Source: Ravibacter sp964559125
GTDB lineage: Bacteria; Bacteroidota; Bacteroidia; Cytophagales; Spirosomataceae
Reading direction: 5' to 3'
DNA: 64,000 nt
Assembly (NCBI GenBank): GCA_964559125.1
Contig: CAZLGW010000014.1
Span: forward strand, 69,678 to 133,677
Under the pieces are notes generated by a model that saw only the letters and a program-made list of their open reading frames with translations, searched no databases and was not told the DNA's origin. The translations under genes were made by a program, and so were the position numbers. Shown here one piece after another: positions 7,589-16,083 of the stretch (its first letter is position 1; every line of letters begins with the position of its first letter).

Positions 7589-10108
7589 ATGAAAAAGACA
7601 ATAAGTATCAACATCGCCGGCGTGATTTTCTATATTGAAGAAGACGGATATGATAAGCTGCGCCAGTATATCGGGTCTGTTCATCGCTATTTTTCCACCT
7701 TTGCAGACAGTACGGAGATTGTGGCGGATATTGAAGGACGGATAGCCGAGCGTTTTCTGCTCAAACAGAAAACAGAAAACAAGCAGGCTATATCGGTAGA
7801 GGATGTAGAAGAGCTGATCAGGGCAATGGGGAGTATTTCGGATTTTGAAGCGGCCGAACACGCGGAAGATCTTATTTCAGAGCCTTTGCATACCACCAGG
7901 ACGCCGCAGGAAAAAGAAACTCCTTCCGGCTCAGCCCCTTCCCCGACGGCTTCCGCGGGAACTCCCAGAAAACGGTTCTTCAGAGATCTTAAACGTAAGA
8001 TCCTGGGCGGTGTGGCAGCGGGGATAGCACACTATTACGCGATGGATCCGCTATGGGTCAGGTTGCTTCTCCTGGTAGGTATTTTCGGAATGGTACCGTT
8101 TAGCGGTATTTTCAACCTCAACCTGGAAGCAAACTTTGCATTGCTAAGCGGTCTTCTGCTCATTTCATACATAGCGATGTGGATTGCCTTCCCCGGATCA
8201 ACTACCCTGGAGGACAACACAAAGGTCAAGAAGTTTTACCGGGACCCTGAAAGAAAAGTGCTCGGAGGCGTGGCGTCGGGCCTGAGCTCGTATTTCAATG
8301 TAGATACGGGAGTGATCAGGTTTATATGGGTCATCTCGATTCTGTTTTTCGGTACCGGCCTCCTGATCTATATTATTCTCTGGGCAATCGCACCGGCGGC
8401 TAACACGATCACGGAAAAGATGGAGATGCAGGGCGAGCCCATCACCCTTTTCAATATTGACAGTAACATCAGGAAAAACCTGAGCTCCGGTCTGGAACGC
8501 GCGAAGGAAAGCGACCTGAAGCGGCTGCTTCTGCTACCCTTTTCAATCATCGGGCAGATTCTCAATGCATTCGGAAAGGTACTGAGGGAACTTGGACCTG
8601 TACTGCGGGTTTTGATAGGGATCCTGATGGTCGGAATAGCCGTAATCGGTCTGCTGACGCTTCTTATTTGCGGAGCGGCCCTGCTGGGAATGGCCAACAT
8701 GCCCGATTTCGGGTTTCTGCCGGCCGAGTTCCTGATCCTGAAGGAAACCCCGTTCGTGCTGATCGTTTCCGTCGCCACGCTGCTGGTCGTGCCGGTGCTG
8801 GTGATCCTTTTCCTTGGGTTAATGCTGCTCCTGAATAGAAAAGTGGTAGGAAGCACTGTTTGGATCGTACTGGCCGGGCTCGTTATCTTCAGTATTATCG
8901 GGATGATCTCGTCGGGACTGGTTTTTCAGCGTAACTTTGTAGAATCAGGAGAATTTACCCGGCAGGAGAGTTTACCGTTGGATCATAACAAGACGCTGCT
9001 CATTGACCGGGATAACGAGTATTCCGAGCAAAGCCTGGACCTCCGTGTTTCTCTTAAAGGCACGCAAAGAACAGATAGCATACTGCTGGAAAAGCGTTTT
9101 TTTGCCAGGGGAGCCAGCAGGGCAGAAGCCAGGGAACTGGCGTCGCAGATAACTTACGACGTAGAAAAGATCGATTCATTGATATATTTCCCGAATCCCC
9201 CTCTGATCTCGGAGATGCTGCCCTACAGGAAACAATATATCGAAACGGTTTTAGAGATCCCTTATCACCGGCCATTTGCCGTTACCCGGAAATTCTATTT
9301 TGGATTCCTGGATTACGACAGGAATACGAGGCGGAATATGAAAGGCTATGACCTGGGTCACCGCGATCTGAATTGGGAGAATTTGCGGTGGACGATCCTG
9401 CCGGATTCCGGGCTGGTCTGCCTGAATATGCCTGAAAAGTTTAGGAAGGAGGAAGAGCCTGAAATGCAGGCTGACAGCTGGAGTGACAACGATACCTTCC
9501 GGGGAGTATCGCTCGGCACCAGGGGAGAGTTCGTCAAACAGTTTGCTGTTCCGGAGTTCCGGGGGATAGATTTTGCAGGCGCTTATCACATTTTGCTAAA
9601 AAAAGGAGAGCAGACGTCCGTTACGGTAGACGGATCGGAAGCCAACGTAGAAGCGCTGGGCGTTAAAGTCGAGGAAGGCATATTACGCCTGGAGAAGCTG
9701 GACAAAAATGCTGAGCTTCCCGAACCGAAGAAAAGAATCGGTGTTGTGATTACTACCCCTGATCTCGAATTTGTAGAGCTCGCCGGGGCCGGTATCCTCA
9801 AAGCAGAGGGCTTTACTGACCTGAAGCGGCTGGCTGTTAAATTATCAGGTGCTTCTATGACGGAGTTTTATGTGGATTCCGACAAAATCGACATTGATCT
9901 GACGGGAGTGTCTAAGATGCTTCTGAGAGGCAGGATAAATGACCTGAAAGCGAGCTTATCCGGAACCTGCCTGCTCGAAGCGGGGGAATCGCATATCAGG
10001 AATGCCGAAATAAGGGCTTCGGGGATGAGCAGGGCTATTCTGGGCTCAGTTGAAAACCTTGATAAGCTCGAGACCGGCGGAAGCAGGGTGAGCAGGAGAG
10101 GGGAATAA
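7589..10108 (+). CDS. Double-PspC membrane protein with C-terminal GIN (DUF2807) domain
   Basis: 839 residues. In order: a conserved cytosolic N-terminal domain (1-100, starting MKKTISINIAGVIFYIEE), a low-complexity linker, a first PspC domain at about 133-200 (KRKILGGVAAGIAHYY), a second at about 214-272 (ERKVLGGVASGLSSYF), then four or so further transmembrane segments (about 320-450), a soluble region and a head-GIN beta-rich domain (about 650-830). PspC domains sense or transmit envelope stress in the phage-shock system. The GIN domain is likely periplasmic. It is the second gene of the PadR operon, followed by a separate GIN protein. Function inferred from domains only. Confidence 0.88.
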   Translation: MKKTISINIAGVIFYIEEDGYDKLRQYIGSVHRYFSTFADSTEIVADIEGRIAERFLLKQKTENKQAISVEDVEELIRAMGSISDFEAAEHAEDLISEPLHTTRTPQEKETPSGSAPSPTASAGTPRKRFFRDLKRKILGGVAAGIAHYYAMDPLWVRLLLLVGIFGMVPFSGIFNLNLEANFALLSGLLLISYIAMWIAFPGSTTLEDNTKVKKFYRDPERKVLGGVASGLSSYFNVDTGVIRFIWVISILFFGTGLLIYIILWAIAPAANTITEKMEMQGEPITLFNIDSNIRKNLSSGLERAKESDLKRLLLLPFSIIGQILNAFGKVLRELGPVLRVLIGILMVGIAVIGLLTLLICGAALLGMANMPDFGFLPAEFLILKETPFVLIVSVATLLVVPVLVILFLGLMLLLNRKVVGSTVWIVLAGLVIFSIIGMISSGLVFQRNFVESGEFTRQESLPLDHNKTLLIDRDNEYSEQSLDLRVSLKGTQRTDSILLEKRFFARGASRAEARELASQITYDVEKIDSLIYFPNPPLISEMLPYRKQYIETVLEIPYHRPFAVTRKFYFGFLDYDRNTRRNMKGYDLGHRDLNWENLRWTILPDSGLVCLNMPEKFRKEEEPEMQADSWSDNDTFRGVSLGTRGEFVKQFAVPEFRGIDFAGAYHILLKKGEQTSVTVDGSEANVEALGVKVEEGILRLEKLDKNAELPEPKKRIGVVITTPDLEFVELAGAGILKAEGFTDLKRLAVKLSGASMTEFYVDSDKIDIDLTGVSKMLLRGRINDLKASLSGTCLLEAGESHIRNAEIRASGMSRAILGSVENLDKLETGGSRVSRRGE

Positions 10109-10145
10109 TCTCTTTGTCTATATATAAACATTAAAGATTTTATTT

Positions 10146-10832
10146 ATGAAAAAGTTGAGTTTATGGATGCTATTGGTGCTGGGAATAGCAAGTACTGGCT
10201 ATGCGCAGGAAGACAGGCGTACTTTCGACGTTAAAGGCTTTGACAAATTATCGGTCGGGAGCGCTTTCAGGGCAAATGTATCAAAAAGTAGCAGCTTCCG
10301 GGTAGTCGCTACCGGTGAGCAACAGGACCTGGATGACTTGGAAGCAAAGGTAAGCGGCCGGACTCTCGTGATAAGATATAAAAACCAGAGGAATAAAAGA
10401 AAAGGCGTTACGCTGGATATAGAAATGCCGTCGCTTGCAGCTGTAGATCTCTCGGGCGCAGCCTCCATGAAGGCAGCCGGTTTCGACGGGCGGAATGACC
10501 TGGACCTGGATGTTTCGGGAGCGGCAAAGCTGATGTTGGAAATTGAGGCAGGCGACGTGAGCTTTGATCTCTCGGGAGCGTCGTCTGTCACGCTGACAGG
10601 AAGTGCTAACTCGCTGAAAGGCGATATCTCCGGGGCCAGTAGCTTGAAAGCCGGTGATTTTCCGGTTAAAGAAGCTAAAATAGACGCATCGGGAGCCAGC
10701 TCGGCAAATGTGCGTTCCAGCTCTAAACTGCTTGCTGATGCGAGTGGTGCAAGTAGCATACGTTATGCGGGGGGAGCCAAAGATATACGGACGAATACAT
10801 CGGGAGGAAGCTCTGTGAGAAGGAGTGAGTAA
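10146..10832 (+). CDS. Secreted head-GIN domain protein (DUF2807)
   Basis: 228 residues with a signal peptide (first 20 residues, ending GYAQ). The mature protein is one GIN/DUF2807 domain: successive short beta strands, each turn marked by SGA (VDLSGAASMKA, LDVSGAAKL, FDLSGASSV, GDISGASSL, IDASGASSAN, ADASGASSI). This periodicity suggests a right-handed beta-helix. The same domain ends the upstream PspC protein, so the two probably act together at the envelope. The gap is 37 bases and no terminator separates them. Biological role of the domain is not established. Confidence 0.85.
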   Translation: MKKLSLWMLLVLGIASTGYAQEDRRTFDVKGFDKLSVGSAFRANVSKSSSFRVVATGEQQDLDDLEAKVSGRTLVIRYKNQRNKRKGVTLDIEMPSLAAVDLSGAASMKAAGFDGRNDLDLDVSGAAKLMLEIEAGDVSFDLSGASSVTLTGSANSLKGDISGASSLKAGDFPVKEAKIDASGASSANVRSSSKLLADASGASSIRYAGGAKDIRTNTSGGSSVRRSE

Positions 10833-10878
10833 TGTTGGGTGAAGGGAATTGAGAGTCGCCGGAGGCGACAGAATAGTG

Positions 10879-10901
10879 CTTCGGGGCTGCAAGCCCCGAA
10901 G
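10879..10901. repeat. Perfect short palindrome
   Basis: CTTCGGGGCT / AGCCCCGAAG with a 3-base loop, 10-bp perfect stem. It precedes the real terminator by 5 bases and resembles the GC-rich palindromes of the 23.5-23.8 kb island. Confidence 0.75.
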
Positions 10902-10905
10902 AGCG

Positions 10906-10938
10906 GCCCCGGAGATATTTTGCTCCGGGGCTTTTTTT
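10906..10938 (+). terminator. Terminator of the PadR-PspC-GIN operon
   Basis: Nine-base stem GCCCCGGAG (10906-10914) with CTCCGGGGC (10923-10931), followed by seven T residues. Confidence 0.9.
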
Positions 10939-11041
10939 ACTGCAAAGGGTTGTGATTAATTTAGAGCGATATTTTTCTTGATTAAACCAAAATCGTATTC
11001 TCCTGGTGTGGTATAGCCGGGAATAAGACCATAACAGACAA

Positions 11042-11833
11042 ATGATGGAACTGCAACTGAAAGGAAAGAACGCGCTTGTGTGCGGAAGCTCGCAAGGGAT
11101 TGGTCTTGCATCGGCAATAGAATTATCAAAACTCGGAGCAAATGTCATACTTCTTGCCAGGAGCCGGGAAGGCCTGGAGAACGCGCTTCAAAAGCTGGAT
11201 AGCTCCCAGGGACAGGTGCACCGTTATTTCCTGGCCGATTTCGCTGACACTAGGAACGTATTGGCGACTATCGACCAGATGAAAAGTCAATCGATACAGG
11301 TGCAGATCATCGTCAACAATACGGGCGGCCCGGCCGGAGGCAAACTGATCGAAGCCAGGGCAGACGAACTCGAAAATACTTTCAGGATGCACGTCATCAA
11401 TAATCATTACCTGGCCAGGGCTTTCTGGGAAGATATGAAATCGGAGGGCTTCGGACGCATCGTAAATATTGTCAGCACCTCTGTAAAGCAGCCGATTCCC
11501 GGCCTTGGTGTTTCCAATACCATACGCTGGGCGGTGGCGGCCTGGGCTAAGACACTGGCGAATGAGCTGGGGCAGTACGGTATTACAGTCAACAATGTAC
11601 TGCCCGGCTATACCAGGACAGCCCGGCTTGATGCGGTCTTCTCCATGCGTGCTGAAGAGCAGGGTAAGCCGGTAGAAGAGATTGCCCGGCATCTTGCTTC
11701 TACTATACCTTCCCGGAGGTTTGCCGAGGCGTCGGAAGTGGCGGCCGCGGTCGCTTTCCTTTGTACGCCCGCGGCAGCAAGTATCAACGGCATCAACCTC
11801 CCTGTAGACGGCGGAAGCACCGGGAGTTTATAA
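11042..11833 (+). CDS. SDR family oxidoreductase-like protein with non-canonical active site
   Basis: 263 residues; a second ATG three bases on (11045) is an equally good start. The Rossmann glycine motif is present (CGSSQGIGLASA, residues about 14-25), as is the NNTGGPAGG segment. By alignment to FabG the catalytic YxxxK is replaced: the catalytic serine (NIVSTS) is followed 13 residues later by Ser and 17 later by Arg (GVSNTIRW). The same SNTxR-type change occurs in a divergent beta-ketoacyl-ACP-reductase-like SDR subgroup, so it is probably inherited rather than a defect. Activity and substrate are uncertain. Monocistronic, just upstream of the cobalamin locus. Confidence 0.82.
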   Translation: MMELQLKGKNALVCGSSQGIGLASAIELSKLGANVILLARSREGLENALQKLDSSQGQVHRYFLADFADTRNVLATIDQMKSQSIQVQIIVNNTGGPAGGKLIEARADELENTFRMHVINNHYLARAFWEDMKSEGFGRIVNIVSTSVKQPIPGLGVSNTIRWAVAAWAKTLANELGQYGITVNNVLPGYTRTARLDAVFSMRAEEQGKPVEEIARHLASTIPSRRFAEASEVAAAVAFLCTPAAASINGINLPVDGGSTGSL

Positions 11834-11910
11834 AGCCGTGAAGCGGTGACACTATCTCTTCTTACCAGGTACAGCATTAAATTAACAAAACAAGGAAACG
11901 GTTTAAGTAT

Positions 11911-11918
11911 TATCTTTG
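11911..11918 (+). promoter_or_regulatory. Promoter -7 element for the cobalamin locus
   Basis: Exact TAnnTTTG match (TATCTTTG). Transcription would begin around 11925, which is where the riboswitch aptamer starts. No clear TTG is seen at the expected -33 position. Confidence 0.55.
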
Positions 11919-11921
11919 CAT

Positions 11922-12104
11922 GATTTCCAGGTGTAGGCGCCATAGTCAGTGGCGTTGCTTAATTGGGAACTCCGTGAAAACCGGAGACTGTCCCCGCAAC
12001 TGTAAGTCCCGGAAGAGTTCAGATACACTTCATAGCCACTGTGCAGAGCATGGGAAGGCCAGTCTGAACGGGACGAGTCAGGAGACCAGCCTGTAGAGCC
12101 GAGT
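11922..12104 (+). ncRNA. Cobalamin riboswitch
   Basis: The conserved core is readable: TGGGAA followed by a GTGAAAA-type loop, CTGTCCCCGCAACTGTAAG (11987-12005, the B12-box region), then GCCACTG, GGGAAGG and the closing GAGTCAGGAGACCAGCCTG (12075-12093). Boundaries are approximate. Adenosylcobalamin binding is expected to reduce expression of the receptor gene that starts 45 bases downstream. It supports a role of the following two genes in cobalamin uptake. Confidence 0.95.
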
Positions 12105-12148
12105 TACGTTGCCTTCGGAGGAAGGGCGGGTAGCGCTTGAACCGGGTT

Positions 12149-14086
12149 ATGGATAGTTCCTTTTCTTACTGCAGGAGGCTTTATACAGGCATTTTTTGCT
12201 TGTTGCTGAGCTTGGTTGTACTTCCGACGGAGGCGCAGCGCGACAGCATATCGCTGGAAGAGGTCACTGTTCGTAGCGTGGCGCCCGTCAGGTATATGGC
12301 GGGATTATACGTCTACAGCCTGGATTCTCTTACGTTACTGTCGTCCGGGTTCAGACGGCTGGATGAAATGCTGGCGCAGGCGACCTCGCTTTCTTTTCGT
12401 AACTACGGGAACGGACAATTATCTACCATTGCGTTTCGCGGACTTTCTTCCAATCATACCGCAGTCCTCTGGAATGGAGTGAATATCAATATGCCTACTT
12501 TGGGGCAGACCGATTTTTCGACAATACCGGTTATTTCGTTCGACAGGTTGTCCGTACAATACGGTGCCGGTGCGAGTCACCTCGGCTCAGATGCTGTTGG
12601 AGGGAGTATCGTTATGGAAAATACTCCCCTTGCGGGCGAAGGGATTTCCATAAGAGGCGGGCTGGAGCTGGGGAGCTTTTCCAACAGCTCGGGACAAGGG
12701 GTGGTCAGGTACAGGACCAGGATCAATAGCGAATGGTCTTTTGCAGGGAAGACCCAGTTTTATTCTACGGCTTACCATAACCACTATCCTTACGAAACCT
12801 TCAAAGGCCGGCGGCTGGAGTACTCTGATACCTTTCAGAAAGGGTTTCTCCAGGATCTTTTCTTCGAAGATTCAAAAGGCAGATCCGTGTCGGCACATAT
12901 CTGGTGGAATGATCACAATATGACCCTGTCGCCGGACAACCCGACGGGACGTGAACGGACGAAAACGGGTAATATCCGGACAATGGTCAGGTATAGCGAC
13001 GGGAAGTGGCAGCTAAGGGCATCGTTTGTCCGGGATATCATAGACTACGGAGTGGGGGATCTGTCAAACCTCGACCAGTCGCTGACCGATCGCTACGGCG
13101 CCAGGGCCGAACGGGAATTGAAACGACAGTACGGACAGGTAGATGTATCTGTGCTGGCGGGGGGGGAATTTACCTTATTCCGGGCTGAAGTAGAAGGCTA
13201 CGAGGCTTCCCGGATCAGCGAAGGCCGGGGAGACGTCTTTTTGCTTACGCGGGTAAGCGGCAGATCCAGATGGGCCGGATCCGTCAATTTCCGCCAGGCC
13301 TTTGTGCAGGGCTATACCGTGCCCTTTACCCCGTCCGTGGGTTTCGAGTATTCTTTCTTTAAAGAAGGGAATTACAGGCTTAAGATGACCGCATCGTTGG
13401 GCAGGAGCTACCGTGTCCCGACCCTGAACGAGCGCTATTGGAAGGACCTTGGTAACCCGGAAATAAAGCCTGAGGCTGGGTTTAATAAGGAAGCGGGACT
13501 GGAGCAACAGGTCAGGTTTCTAAGGTATTTCAAGTGGGAAGGTCGTATCAATGCTTTCCATAACCGGGTAGATAACTGGGTTTACTGGAACCCTGCCAGG
13601 AACTACCGGGCTGAAAACCTTCAGTTGGTGTTAGCCCGCGGGGGCGAATTTCATAATTATCTTTCTTTCAACCGGGGGAAGTGGTCTGCCGGGATCCGGA
13701 GCCTGGTTTCCTATACAAGAAGTACCCAGGAGAGGGCTTATGACGCCTATTCGGAAGGGATATTAGGGAAACAGCTGAGATTTGTCCCGGTGTGGATTTC
13801 AAACCTGAATGCCTTTGTTGGGTTTGGAGGCAGCACACTGACCCTGCAAAGGCACTCTGAATCGATCCGGTACATAAACGAAATACAAAGCTTTCCGGCA
13901 TTTCACTTTACAAACCTGCTGTTTGAGCAGTCTGTCAGGATCGGTACAGGAACTGTACGGCTCCAGGCGCGGGCAGCGAACGTTACCAACCAGCTTTATT
14001 TCAGCGTCAAATCGACCGCTATGCCCGGGCGCAGCTATCATTTCAGCCTGCTGGCTGACTATCAACTTTTAAAGTCAAAACCATGA
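12149..14086 (+). CDS. btuB: BtuB-like cobalamin TonB-dependent receptor
   Basis: 645 residues from the ATG at 12149. A TTG four codons earlier is possible but less likely. A signal peptide ends near TEAQ, then a TonB-box-like stretch (RDSISLEEVTVRS) and a plug domain (LDEMLAQATSL, IAFRGLSSNHTAVLWNGV, VQYGAGASHLGSDAVGGSI) lead into a beta-barrel ending in an aromatic-rich strand. There is no N-terminal carboxypeptidase-like domain, as in BtuB-type receptors. The cobalamin riboswitch immediately upstream makes vitamin B12 or a related corrinoid the likely substrate. A propeller lipoprotein follows, matching the BtuB-BtuG arrangement. Confidence 0.88.
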   Translation: MDSSFSYCRRLYTGIFCLLLSLVVLPTEAQRDSISLEEVTVRSVAPVRYMAGLYVYSLDSLTLLSSGFRRLDEMLAQATSLSFRNYGNGQLSTIAFRGLSSNHTAVLWNGVNINMPTLGQTDFSTIPVISFDRLSVQYGAGASHLGSDAVGGSIVMENTPLAGEGISIRGGLELGSFSNSSGQGVVRYRTRINSEWSFAGKTQFYSTAYHNHYPYETFKGRRLEYSDTFQKGFLQDLFFEDSKGRSVSAHIWWNDHNMTLSPDNPTGRERTKTGNIRTMVRYSDGKWQLRASFVRDIIDYGVGDLSNLDQSLTDRYGARAERELKRQYGQVDVSVLAGGEFTLFRAEVEGYEASRISEGRGDVFLLTRVSGRSRWAGSVNFRQAFVQGYTVPFTPSVGFEYSFFKEGNYRLKMTASLGRSYRVPTLNERYWKDLGNPEIKPEAGFNKEAGLEQQVRFLRYFKWEGRINAFHNRVDNWVYWNPARNYRAENLQLVLARGGEFHNYLSFNRGKWSAGIRSLVSYTRSTQERAYDAYSEGILGKQLRFVPVWISNLNAFVGFGGSTLTLQRHSESIRYINEIQSFPAFHFTNLLFEQSVRIGTGTVRLQARAANVTNQLYFSVKSTAMPGRSYHFSLLADYQLLKSKP

Positions 14087-14213
14087 AATATCAGTGAGTA
14101 ATCAGCTATCGGAGATCAGCCGTCAACTTGGAAGCGATACGTTGCCATCAGCGATATGAATAGAATACATCAATTAACAATTTAACAATCAGTAATTTAA
14201 TAGTCTTACACAA

Positions 14214-15317
14214 ATGAAAAATCAATTGAGGGGAATTCTTACGGCAGCGGCTGCTGTATTTCTTGTCGTGTCATGTAAGAATAATGATAACCCGGAACCG
14301 GAGCCTGAAGGTGCATATGCCGAAGGAGTGATCGTGATCAACGGGGGGAATTTCAGCCAGAACAACGGAACGTTTTCTTTTTTACAACGGGAAAGTAAGG
14401 ATGTAGTGGAGAATATTTATAATCTCGCTAACGGGCAGGCATCTCTTCCTCCCGAAGACGGAAGGATTGAAGGCTACGGCGAAGCGGGAGAAACCGGGAT
14501 TATACTTTTCGATCACAGTACAGCCGGGATGGACAAAGTGGTTTTCGTAAATGCGTCTACCTTCGAAAAGAAATCAGAACTGACAGCGCCGGTTATCGAG
14601 AACCCGCGAGACGTAGCCGTAATAAATGAAAAGAAAGCCTATGTGACCAATTGGGATGCGTTTAACGCCGACTGGACTTATAAAGATGGTTTCATTACGG
14701 TAATAGATCCCGAATCAGGGACAAGCACCAGAAAGATAAATGTCGGCCAGGGTCCGGAAAATATGGTTCTTTACCAGAAAAAAGTATATATGGGCCGTGC
14801 ATCGTGGACCAGCAACCAGCTGACCATTCTGAATACGGATACCGATGAAATAGTGAAATCGCTGGATTTTGACAGCTCACCCAGTCCCATAGGGATAGAT
14901 GCGGGAGGAAAGCTGTGGGTCAAAGAAGGTCACCGCCTGCACCGGGTCAATACTTCTACAGACGAAGTAGAAGCGACCCTGGAAGCCGGAAGCGATGCGA
15001 CAAAGTTCATAGGTGCGGTTACATTGACTGCCGACGGGGAGAACATTATCTTTGTTCTGAGCAAGTATGATGAAAATTATAATGAAGTCGGCAGCACGTA
15101 TGTCTTTAATACCTCGTCATCTTCTATCCAGGTAAATACGCCGGTTTTGAACCGGGTGTTTTCAGCTTTGGGGGCAGATCCTGTCTCTAAAGCAATCTAC
15201 GCCGGAGTGACGCCTTCATTCACTCAGGCCGGCTATGTGCTGAGGGTAAGTCCGCTGGGTGTATTGCAGGATTCGGTGAAAGTTGAAATAGGCCCTGAAG
15301 GGTTCTTTTTCAAATAG
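14214..15317 (+). CDS. Beta-propeller surface lipoprotein (DUF5074/YncE-like), candidate BtuG-type cobalamin-binding protein
   Basis: 367 residues. A lipoprotein signal ends at Cys22 (LVVSCKNN), followed by an acidic/proline linker typical of surface-exposed lipoproteins in Bacteroidota. The body consists of YncE-like propeller repeats (DVAVINEKKAYVTNW, FITVIDPESGTSTRKINVGQGPENMV, LTILNTDTDEIVKSL, LHRVNTSTDEVEATL). Known BtuG proteins of Bacteroides are surface lipoproteins with a seven-bladed propeller that capture B12 and hand it to BtuB. Here the position 127 bases behind a riboswitch-controlled BtuB-like gene makes the same role likely. Binding itself is inferred. Confidence 0.8.
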   Translation: MKNQLRGILTAAAAVFLVVSCKNNDNPEPEPEGAYAEGVIVINGGNFSQNNGTFSFLQRESKDVVENIYNLANGQASLPPEDGRIEGYGEAGETGIILFDHSTAGMDKVVFVNASTFEKKSELTAPVIENPRDVAVINEKKAYVTNWDAFNADWTYKDGFITVIDPESGTSTRKINVGQGPENMVLYQKKVYMGRASWTSNQLTILNTDTDEIVKSLDFDSSPSPIGIDAGGKLWVKEGHRLHRVNTSTDEVEATLEAGSDATKFIGAVTLTADGENIIFVLSKYDENYNEVGSTYVFNTSSSSIQVNTPVLNRVFSALGADPVSKAIYAGVTPSFTQAGYVLRVSPLGVLQDSVKVEIGPEGFFFK

Positions 15318-15330
15318 GATAAAGTGATAG

Positions 15331-15457
15331 TGTGGAGACACAGAGGACCACATAGGAAAATGGAGAGTCACAGAGGGTGGAGCGCCAGATCTCTGTGGCC
15401 CTCTACCTGATCTCTGTGACCCTCTGTGTCAAAACTTCTGTGTGACTCCGTGGTTAA
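15331..15457. repeat. Nested inverted repeat of CACAGAGG type
   Basis: Outer arms GACACAGAGG (15337-15346) and CCTCTGTGTC (15421-15430) are perfect 10-mers; inner arms GTCACAGAG (15367-15375) and CTCTGTGAC (15412-15420) are perfect 9-mers. The element fills the gap after the BtuG-like gene and may end its transcript. Confidence 0.75.
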
Positions 15458-15467
15458 TAAACAATAT

Positions 15468-15898
15468 TCACGATACCCGGCGGTGTAAAAAGTAGGTTTT
15501 TACGACTTCCCTGAAATCATTTTCTATCGATCCGGTTTCATTTTCCCGTACAAAGTCTTTCAACTTATGTACGAAATCCCACAGCGGATCATAATATTTA
15601 TGCCCGGTTTCTTTCTGAAATTCTTCCAGGCTGATCCGTTGGTCATGCTGTATGAGCATGTGGAGGCCGATAAAAAATAAGACACGGGCAGCTTACTTCC
15701 CTGGAGCACAGTACCGCTTTGCAGGGTCGTTCTGAAGCGACAGCGCTTGCATTGGAATTGCTTTTTTGAAGCCAGCCAATAGTGTTGTTTGCTGCCGCAT
15801 TTTTTACAAATCACTCCTTTTCTTAAACGTAAACCTTTGAACGCCTCTTCGGCAAGCGCTTCGTTTTTGTACGATGTGATCAGATCCCGTGATAACAT
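15468..15898 (-). pseudogene. IS1595-type transposase remnant, or short gene read through -1 frameshifting
   Basis: The first frame (from 15898) encodes an IS1595-like N-terminus with a zinc ribbon, CKKCGSKQHYW and FQCKRCRFRT, then SGTVLQGSKLPVSYF. The matching continuation (FIGLHMLIQHDQRISLEEFQ, then HKYYDPLWDFVHKLKDFV) lies in the -1 frame and stops at 15468. The junction is T TTT TTA (15677-15671, minus strand), a classic slippery heptamer in the correct phase. A 6-bp hairpin (CATGCT/AGCATG, 15660-15644) follows after 10 bases. The DDE catalytic domain is missing, so the element cannot transpose by itself. No terminal inverted repeats or target duplications were recognised. Confidence 0.75.
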
Positions 15899-16083
15899 AA
15901 GCTTACTTTTAGTGATAGAACTTCACAAAAGTATTGTGAAAACATTTAATAATATATACTCTATAGAAATTATAGATTATAAAAAAGTGTATCGTACCAC
16001 AGGTTTTTGTGAGCGACTATTATTTTTTTGTATTTTTTTGCTAAGTAATCATGCCCAACCACTCATACCTAAAAAATCTCTGA

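Noticed and set aside
15468..15898. Complete IS1595 insertion sequence
   Set aside because: The DDE domain and terminal inverted repeats are not found, and only about 140 residues are encoded.
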